Shown: positions 5,764-11,133 of the stretch, piece after piece | Layout of the letters: every line of letters starts with the position of its first letter | How positions within the stretch are numbered: the stretch's first letter is position 1 | Assembly: GCA_910584585.1 (NCBI GenBank) | Contig: CAJUBP010000066.1 | Span: 2,828-13,960, forward strand | Direction: 5' to 3' | DNA length: 11,133 nt | Source of the DNA: an uncultured Lachnospiraceae bacterium | GTDB lineage: Bacteria; Bacillota; Clostridia; Lachnospirales; Lachnospiraceae | Program-made: the position numbers and the translations under genes | The notes under the pieces: model-generated | Seen by the model: only the letters and a program-made list of their open reading frames with translations | Databases searched by the model: none | Told to the model about the DNA's origin: nothing

Positions 5764-6441
5764 ATGGAGAAGTTAAAAATACTGGTAGTGGATGATGAGA
5801 GCCGGATGCGCAAGCTGGTGCGGGATTTTCTGGTAAAGCAGGGGTTTGAAGTGGTGGAAGCCGAGGACGGAGAAGCGGCCCTGAATAAATTTTATGAGCA
5901 GAAGGATATTGCCCTGATTATTCTGGATGTCATGATGCCGAAAATCAACGGCTGGGAAGTATGCAAAGAGATACGGGAGAATTCCAGGGTTCCGATTATT
6001 ATGCTGACAGCCAAGGGGGAAGAGAGCGATGAACTGATGGGATTTGATATCGGGGCGGACGAGTATATTTCTAAGCCTTTCAGTCCTAAGATTCTGGTGG
6101 CCCGGGTGGAAGCTATCCTGCGGCGCACCGGGAAGAAGGAAGAGGAAACGCTGGAAATCGGCGGAATTCTCATTGATCGTCTGGGGCATCAGGCTACGGT
6201 GGACGGAAAAGAGATGGAGTTAAGTTATAAGGAATTTGAATTGCTCACTTATTTTGTGGAAAATAAAGGAATTGCCCTTTCCAGAGAAAAAATTCTCAAT
6301 CATGTCTGGAATTATGATTATTTCGGCGATGCCAGGACCATAGACACTCATGTGAAGAAACTGCGCAGCAAATTGGGAGATAAGGGGAACTACATCAAGA
6401 CCATTTGGGGGATGGGCTATAAATTCGAGGTGGACGAGTGA
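5764..6441 (+). CDS. OmpR/PhoB-family response regulator
   Basis: A 225-residue two-component response regulator. Residues 4-121 are the receiver domain, with acidic pocket D10-D11, phosphoacceptor D55 in LIILDVMMPKING, T82 and K104 (YISKPF). Residues 127-223 are the winged-helix output domain (SYKEFELLTYFVENKGIALSREKIL, RTIDTHVKKLRSKLG, IKTIWGMGYKFE). It would be phosphorylated by a partner histidine kinase and then bind direct repeats at target promoters. I place the start at ATG 5764, 11 bases after GGAGGG; the in-frame ATG 5740 lacks a comparable site. The stop overlaps a GTG that looks like the start of the partner kinase, but that frame closes after eight codons at the mobile-element junction. 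The signal sensed cannot be told from the sequence. Confidence 0.96.
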   Translation: MEKLKILVVDDESRMRKLVRDFLVKQGFEVVEAEDGEAALNKFYEQKDIALIILDVMMPKINGWEVCKEIRENSRVPIIMLTAKGEESDELMGFDIGADEYISKPFSPKILVARVEAILRRTGKKEEETLEIGGILIDRLGHQATVDGKEMELSYKEFELLTYFVENKGIALSREKILNHVWNYDYFGDARTIDTHVKKLRSKLGDKGNYIKTIWGMGYKFEVDE

Positions 6442-6464
6442 AAGCAATAGACATAAAGCATTGA
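6438..6464 (+). pseudogene. Possible truncated start of the partner histidine kinase
   Basis: GTG at 6438 overlaps the response regulator stop (GTGA), a common junction between a regulator and its kinase. GAGGTGG lies a few bases upstream as a ribosome binding site. The frame reads (M)KAIDIKH and then meets TGA at 6462-6464. No kinase sequence follows; the DNA instead turns AT-rich and non-coding. The inference is that an insertion split the kinase gene, with the remainder beyond the element's right end, outside this window. Eight codons are too few to prove it. Confidence 0.35.
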
Positions 6465-6604
6465 TTTCTGGGCATTCCAAAGATGTTGGCTTACATCTGG
6501 CAAGGCGGTTTTAACCAGCATACTACCAAAAATGAGGAATTTATGGAAGATAAGTTCTGCTAATTTCTGACAAGTTTTAAAAAATTCACAATAAATCTAT
6601 ATAA

Positions 6605-6644
6605 GGGTCTGGTTGGGTAAGTTTCAACCAGACCCGCTTCTTTT
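6605..6644. terminator. Strong hairpin terminator at the element's left edge
   Basis: GGGTCTGGTTG (6605-6615) and CAACCAGACCC (6625-6635) form a perfect 11-bp stem with a 9-base loop, followed by GCTTCTTTT. It lies 164 bp after the response regulator stop and would block read-through from the chromosome into the element. Confidence 0.8.
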
Positions 6645-6825
6645 AAACAGCATATCAATATGGAATCACATATATAAATTTCAGCCAAATTAGCTTGGGT
6701 TAGATTTTTTTAGGGAAAAGTTAGAGCCTGCATTTCCAAAAACCAGCGTAAATACAAGGATTTCACATGTGTGGGTTAGGAAATTAGGGAAAACTTTTTT
6801 TGAAAATTACATAGCCATATGGGAA
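6645..6825. other. AT-rich non-coding stretch
   Basis: No credible gene on either strand. The decamer TTAGGGAAAA occurs twice (6710-6719 and 6784-6793), and an ACATGTG site lies between them. Together with the array that follows, it makes a non-coding control region of about 600 bp upstream of the excisionase gene. Confidence 0.5.
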
Positions 6826-7054
6826 GGTGCGGTAAAATTTTGGAGCTTAAGGGCTGCACATGTTTTCATACATCCAAATATCTAAATTAAAATAAAAAAG
6901 AAAGGTGTGGTAAATTTTTGGGAATTAAGGACTATACATGTTTCCATACATCCAAATATCTAAATTAAAATAAAAAAGAAAGGTGTGTAAAATTTTAAGG
7001 TTTAAGGGTTGTACATGATTTTCAACATTTCAATATCTAAATTAAAATAAAAAA
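6826..7054 (+). repeat. Three tandem 78-bp repeats upstream of the excisionase gene
   Basis: Units start at 6826, 6904 and 6982. Each begins GGTG(C/T)G, runs through a TACATG or CACATG box, and ends in the shared block AATATCTAAATTAAAATAAA. Units 1 and 2 are nearly identical in their second halves. Unit 3 is more diverged and about 73 bp long, and it runs into the excisionase ribosome binding region. The size, AT-richness and position next to xis-int suggest arm-type binding sites for integrase or excisionase, or a repeated regulatory site. The binder is not identifiable. Confidence 0.88.
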
Positions 7055-7074
7055 TGACAGAAGGAGGTCTATTT

Positions 7075-7278
7075 ATGGATAACGATAACATGAGGTTTAT
7101 GGGTGTCAGCGAGGTTGCGAAGATTCTGGGCATTGGGAAGTCATTGGCATATGAATACTTGAAAAGTGAAGACTGCCCATTTTCGGTGATAAGAATTAAC
7201 AGCCGTTATGCGGTTCCTTACAACGGTTTTAAGATGTGGTATGAGAGTTTTGCAAACGGCAGCCAAGGGACGAAGTAA
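7075..7278 (+). CDS. Excisionase-like helix-turn-helix protein
   Basis: A 67-residue protein of the small MerR-like/Xis type. The helix-turn-helix is MGVSEVAKILGIGKSLAYEYLKS, followed by a wing, CPFSVIRINSRYAVPYNGFKMWYESF. Such proteins bind and bend DNA at the attachment site and steer tyrosine integrases towards excision; many also regulate transcription. The start at 7075 is fixed by AAGGAGG 7 bases upstream. An ATG at 7054 is in frame but lacks a good site. The integrase follows after 27 bp in the same direction, the usual xis-int arrangement, and the 78-bp repeats lie directly upstream as candidate targets. Confidence 0.87.
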   Translation: MDNDNMRFMGVSEVAKILGIGKSLAYEYLKSEDCPFSVIRINSRYAVPYNGFKMWYESFANGSQGTK

Positions 7279-7305
7279 GAAATATTTTACAAAGGAGGGT
7301 AAGGC

Positions 7306-8913
7306 ATGGCAGTTTCAGAATTTACAGGCAAGGAAATACATACAACAGGAAAATACCAGTATGTCAGCACAAACAATGAGGGCATTAAGAAAGTGGTCAG
7401 CAGCCAGGGGGGATACCTTGTGTTCCTTGATTATGGGAGGAAACAGAAAGTAAATAAAAAGACAGGAGAGTTACAATATAAGCAGGACAAATCTTTAAAA
7501 CGGGTTGATACACTCAAAGAAGCGAAAGCACTGCGTAGGGAAGCTGAAGAAATCAGGGAAGCAGGCATAAAGCGGAAGCCATCGAAAGTATATTTCAATG
7601 AGATGGTGGAAGATTACAAACAGACTGCTGAATGGAAAGACAGCACGGAAAGCGCAAAAGACCATTATAATAACTATTTCAGGCATCTGTGTGATTTTTT
7701 TGTGGATATCCAGCCAAAGGACATCACAAAGATTGACATTGAAACTTATTTCCTATGGCAGCTTGAGCGTGGCAAACGTCCAACAGCAAAGAAGAACAAA
7801 GATGGGAGCGTGAGCAAGAAAGAGGGCATATCCGTCAATACATTGGCGAAGCACAAATGTGCAATGAAAAAATTATGGAATTATATGGTTGACTCAAAAA
7901 AGTATGGGGTGACAGAAAACATTGTACCGCCAGCAAGGCTCCCCAAAGTGGAAATCAGCATAGACGGAAAGAAAAAGAAAGTGTCAAAAATCCAATACCA
8001 CCCAAGGTCACTGACTTTAGAAGAGCTGAATTATACATTGAATGACGCGGCGCAAAACGAGTTTGACCGGAGCATACTCCTGATGGCTGCGTTGGCTGCG
8101 GTTGGCTCGCTCCGGCATTCAGAAACGTTAGGGCTTAGGGTTGGGAAACTGATGCATGATAAATACATGGCAGTCACAGACGAAGCATTGGGAGAAGGAG
8201 GGTTTGACAGGGAATATTATGAAATGCACGACAACCTGATGCTGGTTGACACGGCAATTGTGCATATTGGCTCCCATGACGTTGAAAAACTTCCCAAAGG
8301 GGACAAGGTAAGGGTTTCAGCAGTCCCAGAATGCTTAAAGAAGATTGTGGAGTACGCTATGGAACAGAGGAAAGAAATATATGGCATTATCGGAAAGGAA
8401 ATAGAAAGCAATGAAAAAGTATATATGCCCCTTATCAATATCATTACTGGCAGGCCCCTCAGCAGCCAAAAAATGGGGAGAAAATGGAAAGAATACCAAG
8501 AAAGGAGAAACAAGCGTATGGCAGAGGCTGGGCTTGAGCCGATACCTGTAATAAGATACCATGACTTAAGGCATACACACAGCAACCTGTTAAAGAGGGA
8601 TGTCATGCAGTGGGAGATATCATATAATATGGGACATGTTGTAATTGCATCAGGCATGGACAATACAACTACAAGGGTATACTGGAATGACCGTGAGCCT
8701 TGCCGTAAGGACATCATCGATTATTTTGATAAGAATATAAATATTGACTGGGATAAAGCATTGAGCAAACCGATCAATGGGAAAGGAAGCAAGGTTACAG
8801 TCAATGGGTCTGGACACCTTATTGTGTCGTCAGAAGAAGCGGAAGAAAGGAAGAAGCAGGGCAGGAAATTTATCTTCAAAGAAGAAGAATTGGAACAGCT
8901 TTTTCTGAAATAA
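7306..8913 (+). CDS. Tyrosine recombinase / element integrase
   Basis: A 535-residue site-specific recombinase that would insert and excise the element. Residues 1-90 form an N-terminal arm-binding-type region. Residues 95-205 are a SAM-like core-binding domain (YFNEMVEDYKQTAEW, NTLAKHKCAMKKLWNYMV). Residues 235-475 are the catalytic domain. Catalytic residues visible are R270 (SLRHSET), a probable beta-hairpin lysine around K331-K334, H419 and R422 in YHDLRHTH, H444 (MGH) and the nucleophile Y459 (TTTRVYW). The spacing from H444 to Y459 is about five residues longer than usual. A basic C-terminal extension of about 60 residues follows the active site. At 535 residues it is larger than a typical 370-400-residue integrase. 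AAAGGAGGG lies 6 bases before the start. All catalytic positions are intact, so it is probably active. Confidence 0.96.
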   Translation: MAVSEFTGKEIHTTGKYQYVSTNNEGIKKVVSSQGGYLVFLDYGRKQKVNKKTGELQYKQDKSLKRVDTLKEAKALRREAEEIREAGIKRKPSKVYFNEMVEDYKQTAEWKDSTESAKDHYNNYFRHLCDFFVDIQPKDITKIDIETYFLWQLERGKRPTAKKNKDGSVSKKEGISVNTLAKHKCAMKKLWNYMVDSKKYGVTENIVPPARLPKVEISIDGKKKKVSKIQYHPRSLTLEELNYTLNDAAQNEFDRSILLMAALAAVGSLRHSETLGLRVGKLMHDKYMAVTDEALGEGGFDREYYEMHDNLMLVDTAIVHIGSHDVEKLPKGDKVRVSAVPECLKKIVEYAMEQRKEIYGIIGKEIESNEKVYMPLINIITGRPLSSQKMGRKWKEYQERRNKRMAEAGLEPIPVIRYHDLRHTHSNLLKRDVMQWEISYNMGHVVIASGMDNTTTRVYWNDREPCRKDIIDYFDKNINIDWDKALSKPINGKGSKVTVNGSGHLIVSSEEAEERKKQGRKFIFKEEELEQLFLK

Positions 8914-8928
8914 GGAAAAAGAGGGATA

Positions 8929-8962
8929 GCAAGAAAACCAGCGCATAAGCCTGTTTTCTTGC
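8929..8962. terminator. Hairpin after the integrase gene
   Basis: GCAAGAAAAC (8929-8938) and GTTTTCTTGC (8953-8962) form a perfect 10-bp stem with a 14-base loop, 15 bases after the integrase stop. There is no T tract, so it may be an RNA-stabilising hairpin or weak terminator rather than a full intrinsic terminator. Confidence 0.45.
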
Positions 8963-9066
8963 AACCCATACAAAAATAAGACAGCAGGATTGTGGAATAG
9001 CGCCACAGACACACATGTCCCAGAGCGTTAAAATGAACCAAAAAGAAATGGAATGGAGGTTCCACG

Positions 9067-9711
9067 ATGTTAAAGAATATGCAGGAAACGCTGGAATATG
9101 GATTTGAGGTGCTGAATAAGGTTTATTTTGGGAATGGACTGCCCCCAGTGGTAATCACCATCATGAGCAACCCTAGGACATATGGACATTTCACAATTGG
9201 CAAGGTATGGAAAGCAGAAGAAAACCATTACAATGAGATAAACATAAGCGCAGAGCATCTGGACAGGAACATGGAAAATGTCATGGCGACTTTGCAGCAT
9301 GAGCTTATACATTTTTATTGCCAATTGCAAGGGATTGCAGACACAAGCCAGAATGGGCGGTACCATAACAAAAATTTCAAAAGGGAGGCAGAGGCAAGGG
9401 GGCTTAAGATAAGCTATGCAAAGTATATCGGTTATTCCGTCACAGAACCGACAGAAGGGTTTATAAAGACACTGGAAGAGCATGGGATAGAAAAACCAAT
9501 CAACATTAACCGTGATGGGATAAAAGAATTTATAGGTAAAGGGACTGGAGACGATGGAAAAAATGGAAAGAATGGAGTGCAGACAGGGAAAAAGAAAACC
9601 AGCACAAGGAAATACCAATGCCCAAGCTGTGGGAACAGTTTCCGTGCAACAAAAGACATCAGGGTTCTGTGCATGGAGTGCAACAGGCAGTTTGAGAAAA
9701 TAGAAAAGTAA
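9067..9711 (+). CDS. SprT-like zinc-binding protein
   Basis: A 214-residue protein with a SprT-like domain. Residues 78-82 are HELIH, the zinc-metallopeptidase HExxH motif. H100 (GRYHNKNF) is in the place of the third zinc ligand. The C-terminus carries a four-cysteine zinc ribbon, C185/C188 (YQCPSCG) and C202/C205 (LCMEC), joined by a Gly/Lys/Asn-rich linker (about 157-180). Related eukaryotic Spartan proteases cut DNA-protein crosslinks. Bacterial SprT-like proteins are common on mobile elements, but their substrate is not established. ATGGAGG lies 7 bases before the start. It sits between the integrase and a repeat-rich non-coding block; a role in protecting or processing element DNA is a guess. 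Confidence 0.88.
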   Translation: MLKNMQETLEYGFEVLNKVYFGNGLPPVVITIMSNPRTYGHFTIGKVWKAEENHYNEINISAEHLDRNMENVMATLQHELIHFYCQLQGIADTSQNGRYHNKNFKREAEARGLKISYAKYIGYSVTEPTEGFIKTLEEHGIEKPININRDGIKEFIGKGTGDDGKNGKNGVQTGKKKTSTRKYQCPSCGNSFRATKDIRVLCMECNRQFEKIEK

Positions 9712-9753
9712 GTTTACAGGGAATGCATTAAGACGAAGAAGGGATATTCATGT

Positions 9754-9899
9754 AAAATGCACACTAAGAAAGAATTTGTAAAGCGCACTCCAAAAAGACA
9801 GAAAAAGGATTTGTAAAGTGCACACCAACAAAAAGGAGATAACTTGCAAGGTGCACACCAAGAAAGAAGATAAAAGAATTTTTGGAAAGTGCACACCAG
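9754..9899 (+). repeat. Five spaced copies of an AAAGTGCACACCAA box
   Basis: Copies start at about 9754, 9780, 9815, 9848 and 9886 (spacing 26, 35, 33 and 38 bp). The third matches the consensus exactly; the others differ by one to three bases. The boxes are joined by purine-rich spacers that often end in TTTG. All lie in one orientation, and the central GTGCAC is palindromic. Such spaced boxes fit protein-binding sites, for example iterons, a partition site or a recombination-enhancer region. They are too short and too irregular for a CRISPR array. Confidence 0.85.
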
Positions 9900-9930
9900 A
9901 ATGAAAGCAAGGCTGAAATGTGTCTATGGA

Positions 9931-9990
9931 AAAAAAGCTGCTTCGGAATACCCATGCTAAGCCTATGGGATTTGCCAAAGCAGCTTTTTT
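9931..9990. terminator. Long bidirectional hairpin
   Basis: AAAAAAGCTGCTT (9931-9943) pairs perfectly with AAGCAGCTTTTTT (9978-9990), and an inner CCCAT/ATGGG stem closes the structure. The A run on one side and T run on the other allow termination in both directions. It stands between the five-box array and the recombinase region. Confidence 0.8.
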
Positions 9991-10213
9991 ATTGGGAACA
10001 TACATGAAAATATGCTCTAAAATGAATATGGGTTATATAGAATATGTTTTAAAAGGTGTTTCAAAAAAGTGGGAAACGCTTTAATGTTACAGTTTTTCTA
10101 TTTGGCTGCAGCGCACTGTCAGGGTATACCCTGATGGGACAGCAAGCAAAAGCCATTCAAAAAAAACAACAGACACAATTAAGGCATGTTAAGAAAAAAG
10201 GAGGCATGGCATT
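9991..10213 (+). promoter_or_regulatory. Non-coding region upstream of the serine recombinase, with a 14-bp palindrome
   Basis: No gene is seen. CAGGGTATACCCTG at 10120-10133 is a perfect palindrome, flanked by CTGTC (10116-10120) and GACAG (10138-10142) as an outer inverted pair. It lies 81 bp before the recombinase start. Serine resolvases commonly act on inverted-repeat sites just upstream of their own gene, so this is a candidate res site or autoregulatory operator. Three short AATATG motifs occur at about 10010-10050. AAGGAGG (10198-10204) is the recombinase ribosome binding site. Confidence 0.5.
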
Positions 10214-10783
10214 ATGGGAATGAAGATCGGTTATGTAAGGGTCAGCACGAAGGAGCAGAACACCATACGGCAGGAAGAATTAATGAAGGCTTTGGGAGCG
10301 GAAAAGGTTTATATCGACAGAATGAGTGGGAAAGACATGGAAAGGCCAGAACTGCAGAGGATGATGGCTTATGTGCGTGAAGGCGACCTAGTGGTTACGG
10401 AAAGCATTTCAAGGTTTGCAAGGAACACAAAAGATTTGCTTGGGCTGGTGGAACAGTTACAAAAGAAAAAGGTAAGGTTCGTCAGCCAGAAGGAAAACAT
10501 TGACACAGACACCCCAGCGGGAAAGTTCATGCTTACAGTGTTTGGGGCAGTGGCGGAACTGGAAAGGGAATACATCAGGCAAAGGCAAAAAGAAGGCATA
10601 GAGATAGCAAAAACACAAGGGAAATATAAAGGGAGACCGCCAAAAGATTTGCCAGAATTTGAAGAAGTATATACTAAATGGAAAAATGGTGAAATAACAG
10701 CGGCTTTGGCAAGCAGACATTTACAAATCAGCAGAAGCACTTTTTATCGGAAAACAGCGGAGTATGAAAGCAGAATGGCATAA
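10214..10783 (+). CDS. Small serine recombinase (resolvase/invertase family)
   Basis: A 189-residue resolvase/invertase. The catalytic domain begins KIGYVRVSTKEQN with nucleophile S11 and R9. SISRFARN carries the conserved R67 and R70, and the long dimerisation helix is GAVAELEREYIRQRQKEGIEIAK. KGRPP leads into a C-terminal helix-turn-helix (EITAALASRHLQISRSTFYRK) that binds DNA. Length and domain order match Tn3-type resolvases and Hin-type invertases; the sequence alone does not choose between them. On this element it could resolve multimers, as in plasmid-like replication, or invert a segment. The ribosome binding site AAGGAGG is 9 bases before ATG 10214. Active-site residues look intact. 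A 17-bp gap leads to the next gene. Confidence 0.95.
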   Translation: MGMKIGYVRVSTKEQNTIRQEELMKALGAEKVYIDRMSGKDMERPELQRMMAYVREGDLVVTESISRFARNTKDLLGLVEQLQKKKVRFVSQKENIDTDTPAGKFMLTVFGAVAELEREYIRQRQKEGIEIAKTQGKYKGRPPKDLPEFEEVYTKWKNGEITAALASRHLQISRSTFYRKTAEYESRMA

Positions 10784-10800
10784 AGATAGGAGAAAACCAT

Positions 10801-11097
10801 ATGGCACAGCATAAATCATGGATTGAGGAATTATGGGACATGGAAATGCAACGCTGGGAAGCGTGGGACGAACAGGACAAATGGGAAGTTAAGGAAAAAA
10901 TTGAAATCCCATTGGGCATAGATGAATACATGGAGCAGATGGAGGAGTTGCTTGAAAGGGGAAGGCATGGGCAATTTGAACAAAAACGAAACATCAAAAG
11001 GGACAGGAAAGGCAGGCTGAATAAAGGGTCAGCGTTGGCAAGGAAAGACACATGCAATGAGGTGGAGATAATATTAAGGTGTCGGACGGCGAATTGA
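10801..11097 (+). CDS. Trp-rich hypothetical protein
   Basis: A 98-residue protein of no recognised family. The first 30 residues hold five tryptophans (W7, W12, W19, W22, W28) in a charged helical stretch (SWIEELWDMEMQRWEAWDEQDKWEVKEK). Residues 39-53 are acidic (IDEYMEQMEELLERG), and the remainder is basic (KRNIKRDRKGRLNKG). No membrane segment or signal peptide. AGGAGA lies about 8 bases before the ATG. It follows the recombinase closely and is probably co-transcribed with it. A small adaptor or nucleic-acid-associated protein is possible, but nothing proves a function. Confidence 0.7.
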   Translation: MAQHKSWIEELWDMEMQRWEAWDEQDKWEVKEKIEIPLGIDEYMEQMEELLERGRHGQFEQKRNIKRDRKGRLNKGSALARKDTCNEVEIILRCRTAN

Positions 11098-11133
11098 AGG
11101 AGACGCAGACTGCGAATTATTTTTCAAACTTTT
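11079..11133 (+). CDS. Possible start of the next gene (partial)
   Basis: A GTG at 11079, about 11 bases after AGGTGGAG, opens a frame reading (M)SDGELKETQTANYFSNF that is still open at the window end. It overlaps the last codons of the Trp-rich gene by 19 bases in another frame. The composition is protein-like, but the visible part is too short to identify. Confidence 0.35.
   Translation, partial: MSDGELKETQTANYFSNF

Larger units (their letters stand above)
6465..11133. mobile_element. Left portion of an integrated mobile element
   Basis: From about 6465 to the window end, all genes read rightwards and include an excisionase-like protein, a tyrosine integrase, a SprT-like protein and a serine recombinase, with two repeat arrays. 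The DNA is more AT-rich than the backbone, and long non-coding stretches appear. The left boundary is set only by the end of the response regulator/kinase junction; no attachment-site duplicate can be seen because the right end is outside the window. Cargo and transfer functions are also outside, so the class (ICE, mobilizable element or phage-like island) is open. Confidence 0.7.

Noticed and set aside
6481..6498. AGATGT/ACATCT inverted repeat as the integrase core site
   Set aside because: Only six base pairs per arm and no second attachment site in the window to compare, so chance cannot be excluded.
9754..9899. CRISPR array
   Set aside because: The repeated box is about 14 bp, diverged between copies and irregularly spaced, with related purine-rich spacers and no cas genes. 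The 78-bp repeats at 6826-7054 likewise have no unique spacers.
9714..10005. Cys/Phe-rich minus-strand reading frames over the five-box array
   Set aside because: Their repeated peptide pattern is only the translation of the DNA repeats. They have no ribosome binding sites and cross a strong hairpin.

Overview
The window looks like a chromosome segment from a Gram-positive anaerobe of the Clostridia, most likely a Lachnospiraceae-type gut bacterium, that carries the left part of an integrated mobile element. Three things point there: strong AGGAGG-type ribosome binding sites, a tmRNA tag ending in Ala-Ala of the clostridial AEDN type, and a PadR/DUF2812 gene pair typical of these bacteria. 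Species cannot be named from the sequence alone.

Backbone, about 1-6464. A 65-bp tandem duplication precedes smpB, the tmRNA partner protein. Next come an acidic coiled-coil protein and a two-segment membrane protein, both of unknown function. On the minus strand lies a two-gene unit, a DUF2812 membrane protein followed by a PadR repressor. Its consensus promoter has a perfect 19-bp palindrome filling the -35/-10 spacer and a second, inverted copy just downstream. Still on the minus strand is ssrA (tmRNA), with a consensus promoter and a long terminator hairpin, so both trans-translation components lie within 4.6 kb. Divergent from ssrA is a short RelB/DinJ-like ribbon-helix-helix protein that lacks the usual toxin-binding C-terminus. 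It overlaps the start region of a single-span membrane protein that stands where a toxin gene would be. After a terminator comes an OmpR-family response regulator.

Mobile element, about 6465 to the window end. The reading frame expected for a partner histidine kinase opens across the response regulator stop but closes after eight codons. The sequence then turns AT-rich and carries a hairpin terminator, three 78-bp tandem repeats, an excisionase-like protein, a large tyrosine integrase, a SprT-like zinc protein, a 500-bp non-coding block with five short repeats, a strong hairpin and a palindrome, a small serine recombinase, a Trp-rich hypothetical protein and probably the start of another gene. 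The right end and any conjugation genes lie outside the window, so whether this is an ICE, a mobilizable element or a prophage-like island is undecided.

How the parts work together: SmpB and tmRNA form the ribosome-rescue system. PadR probably represses its own operon through the nested operators. The excisionase and integrase would govern entry and exit of the element, and the serine recombinase may resolve or invert DNA within it. The most unusual points are the nested operator-promoter, the toxin-less antitoxin overlapping a membrane-protein gene, the two non-coding repeat arrays in the element, and the insertion at the regulator/kinase junction.
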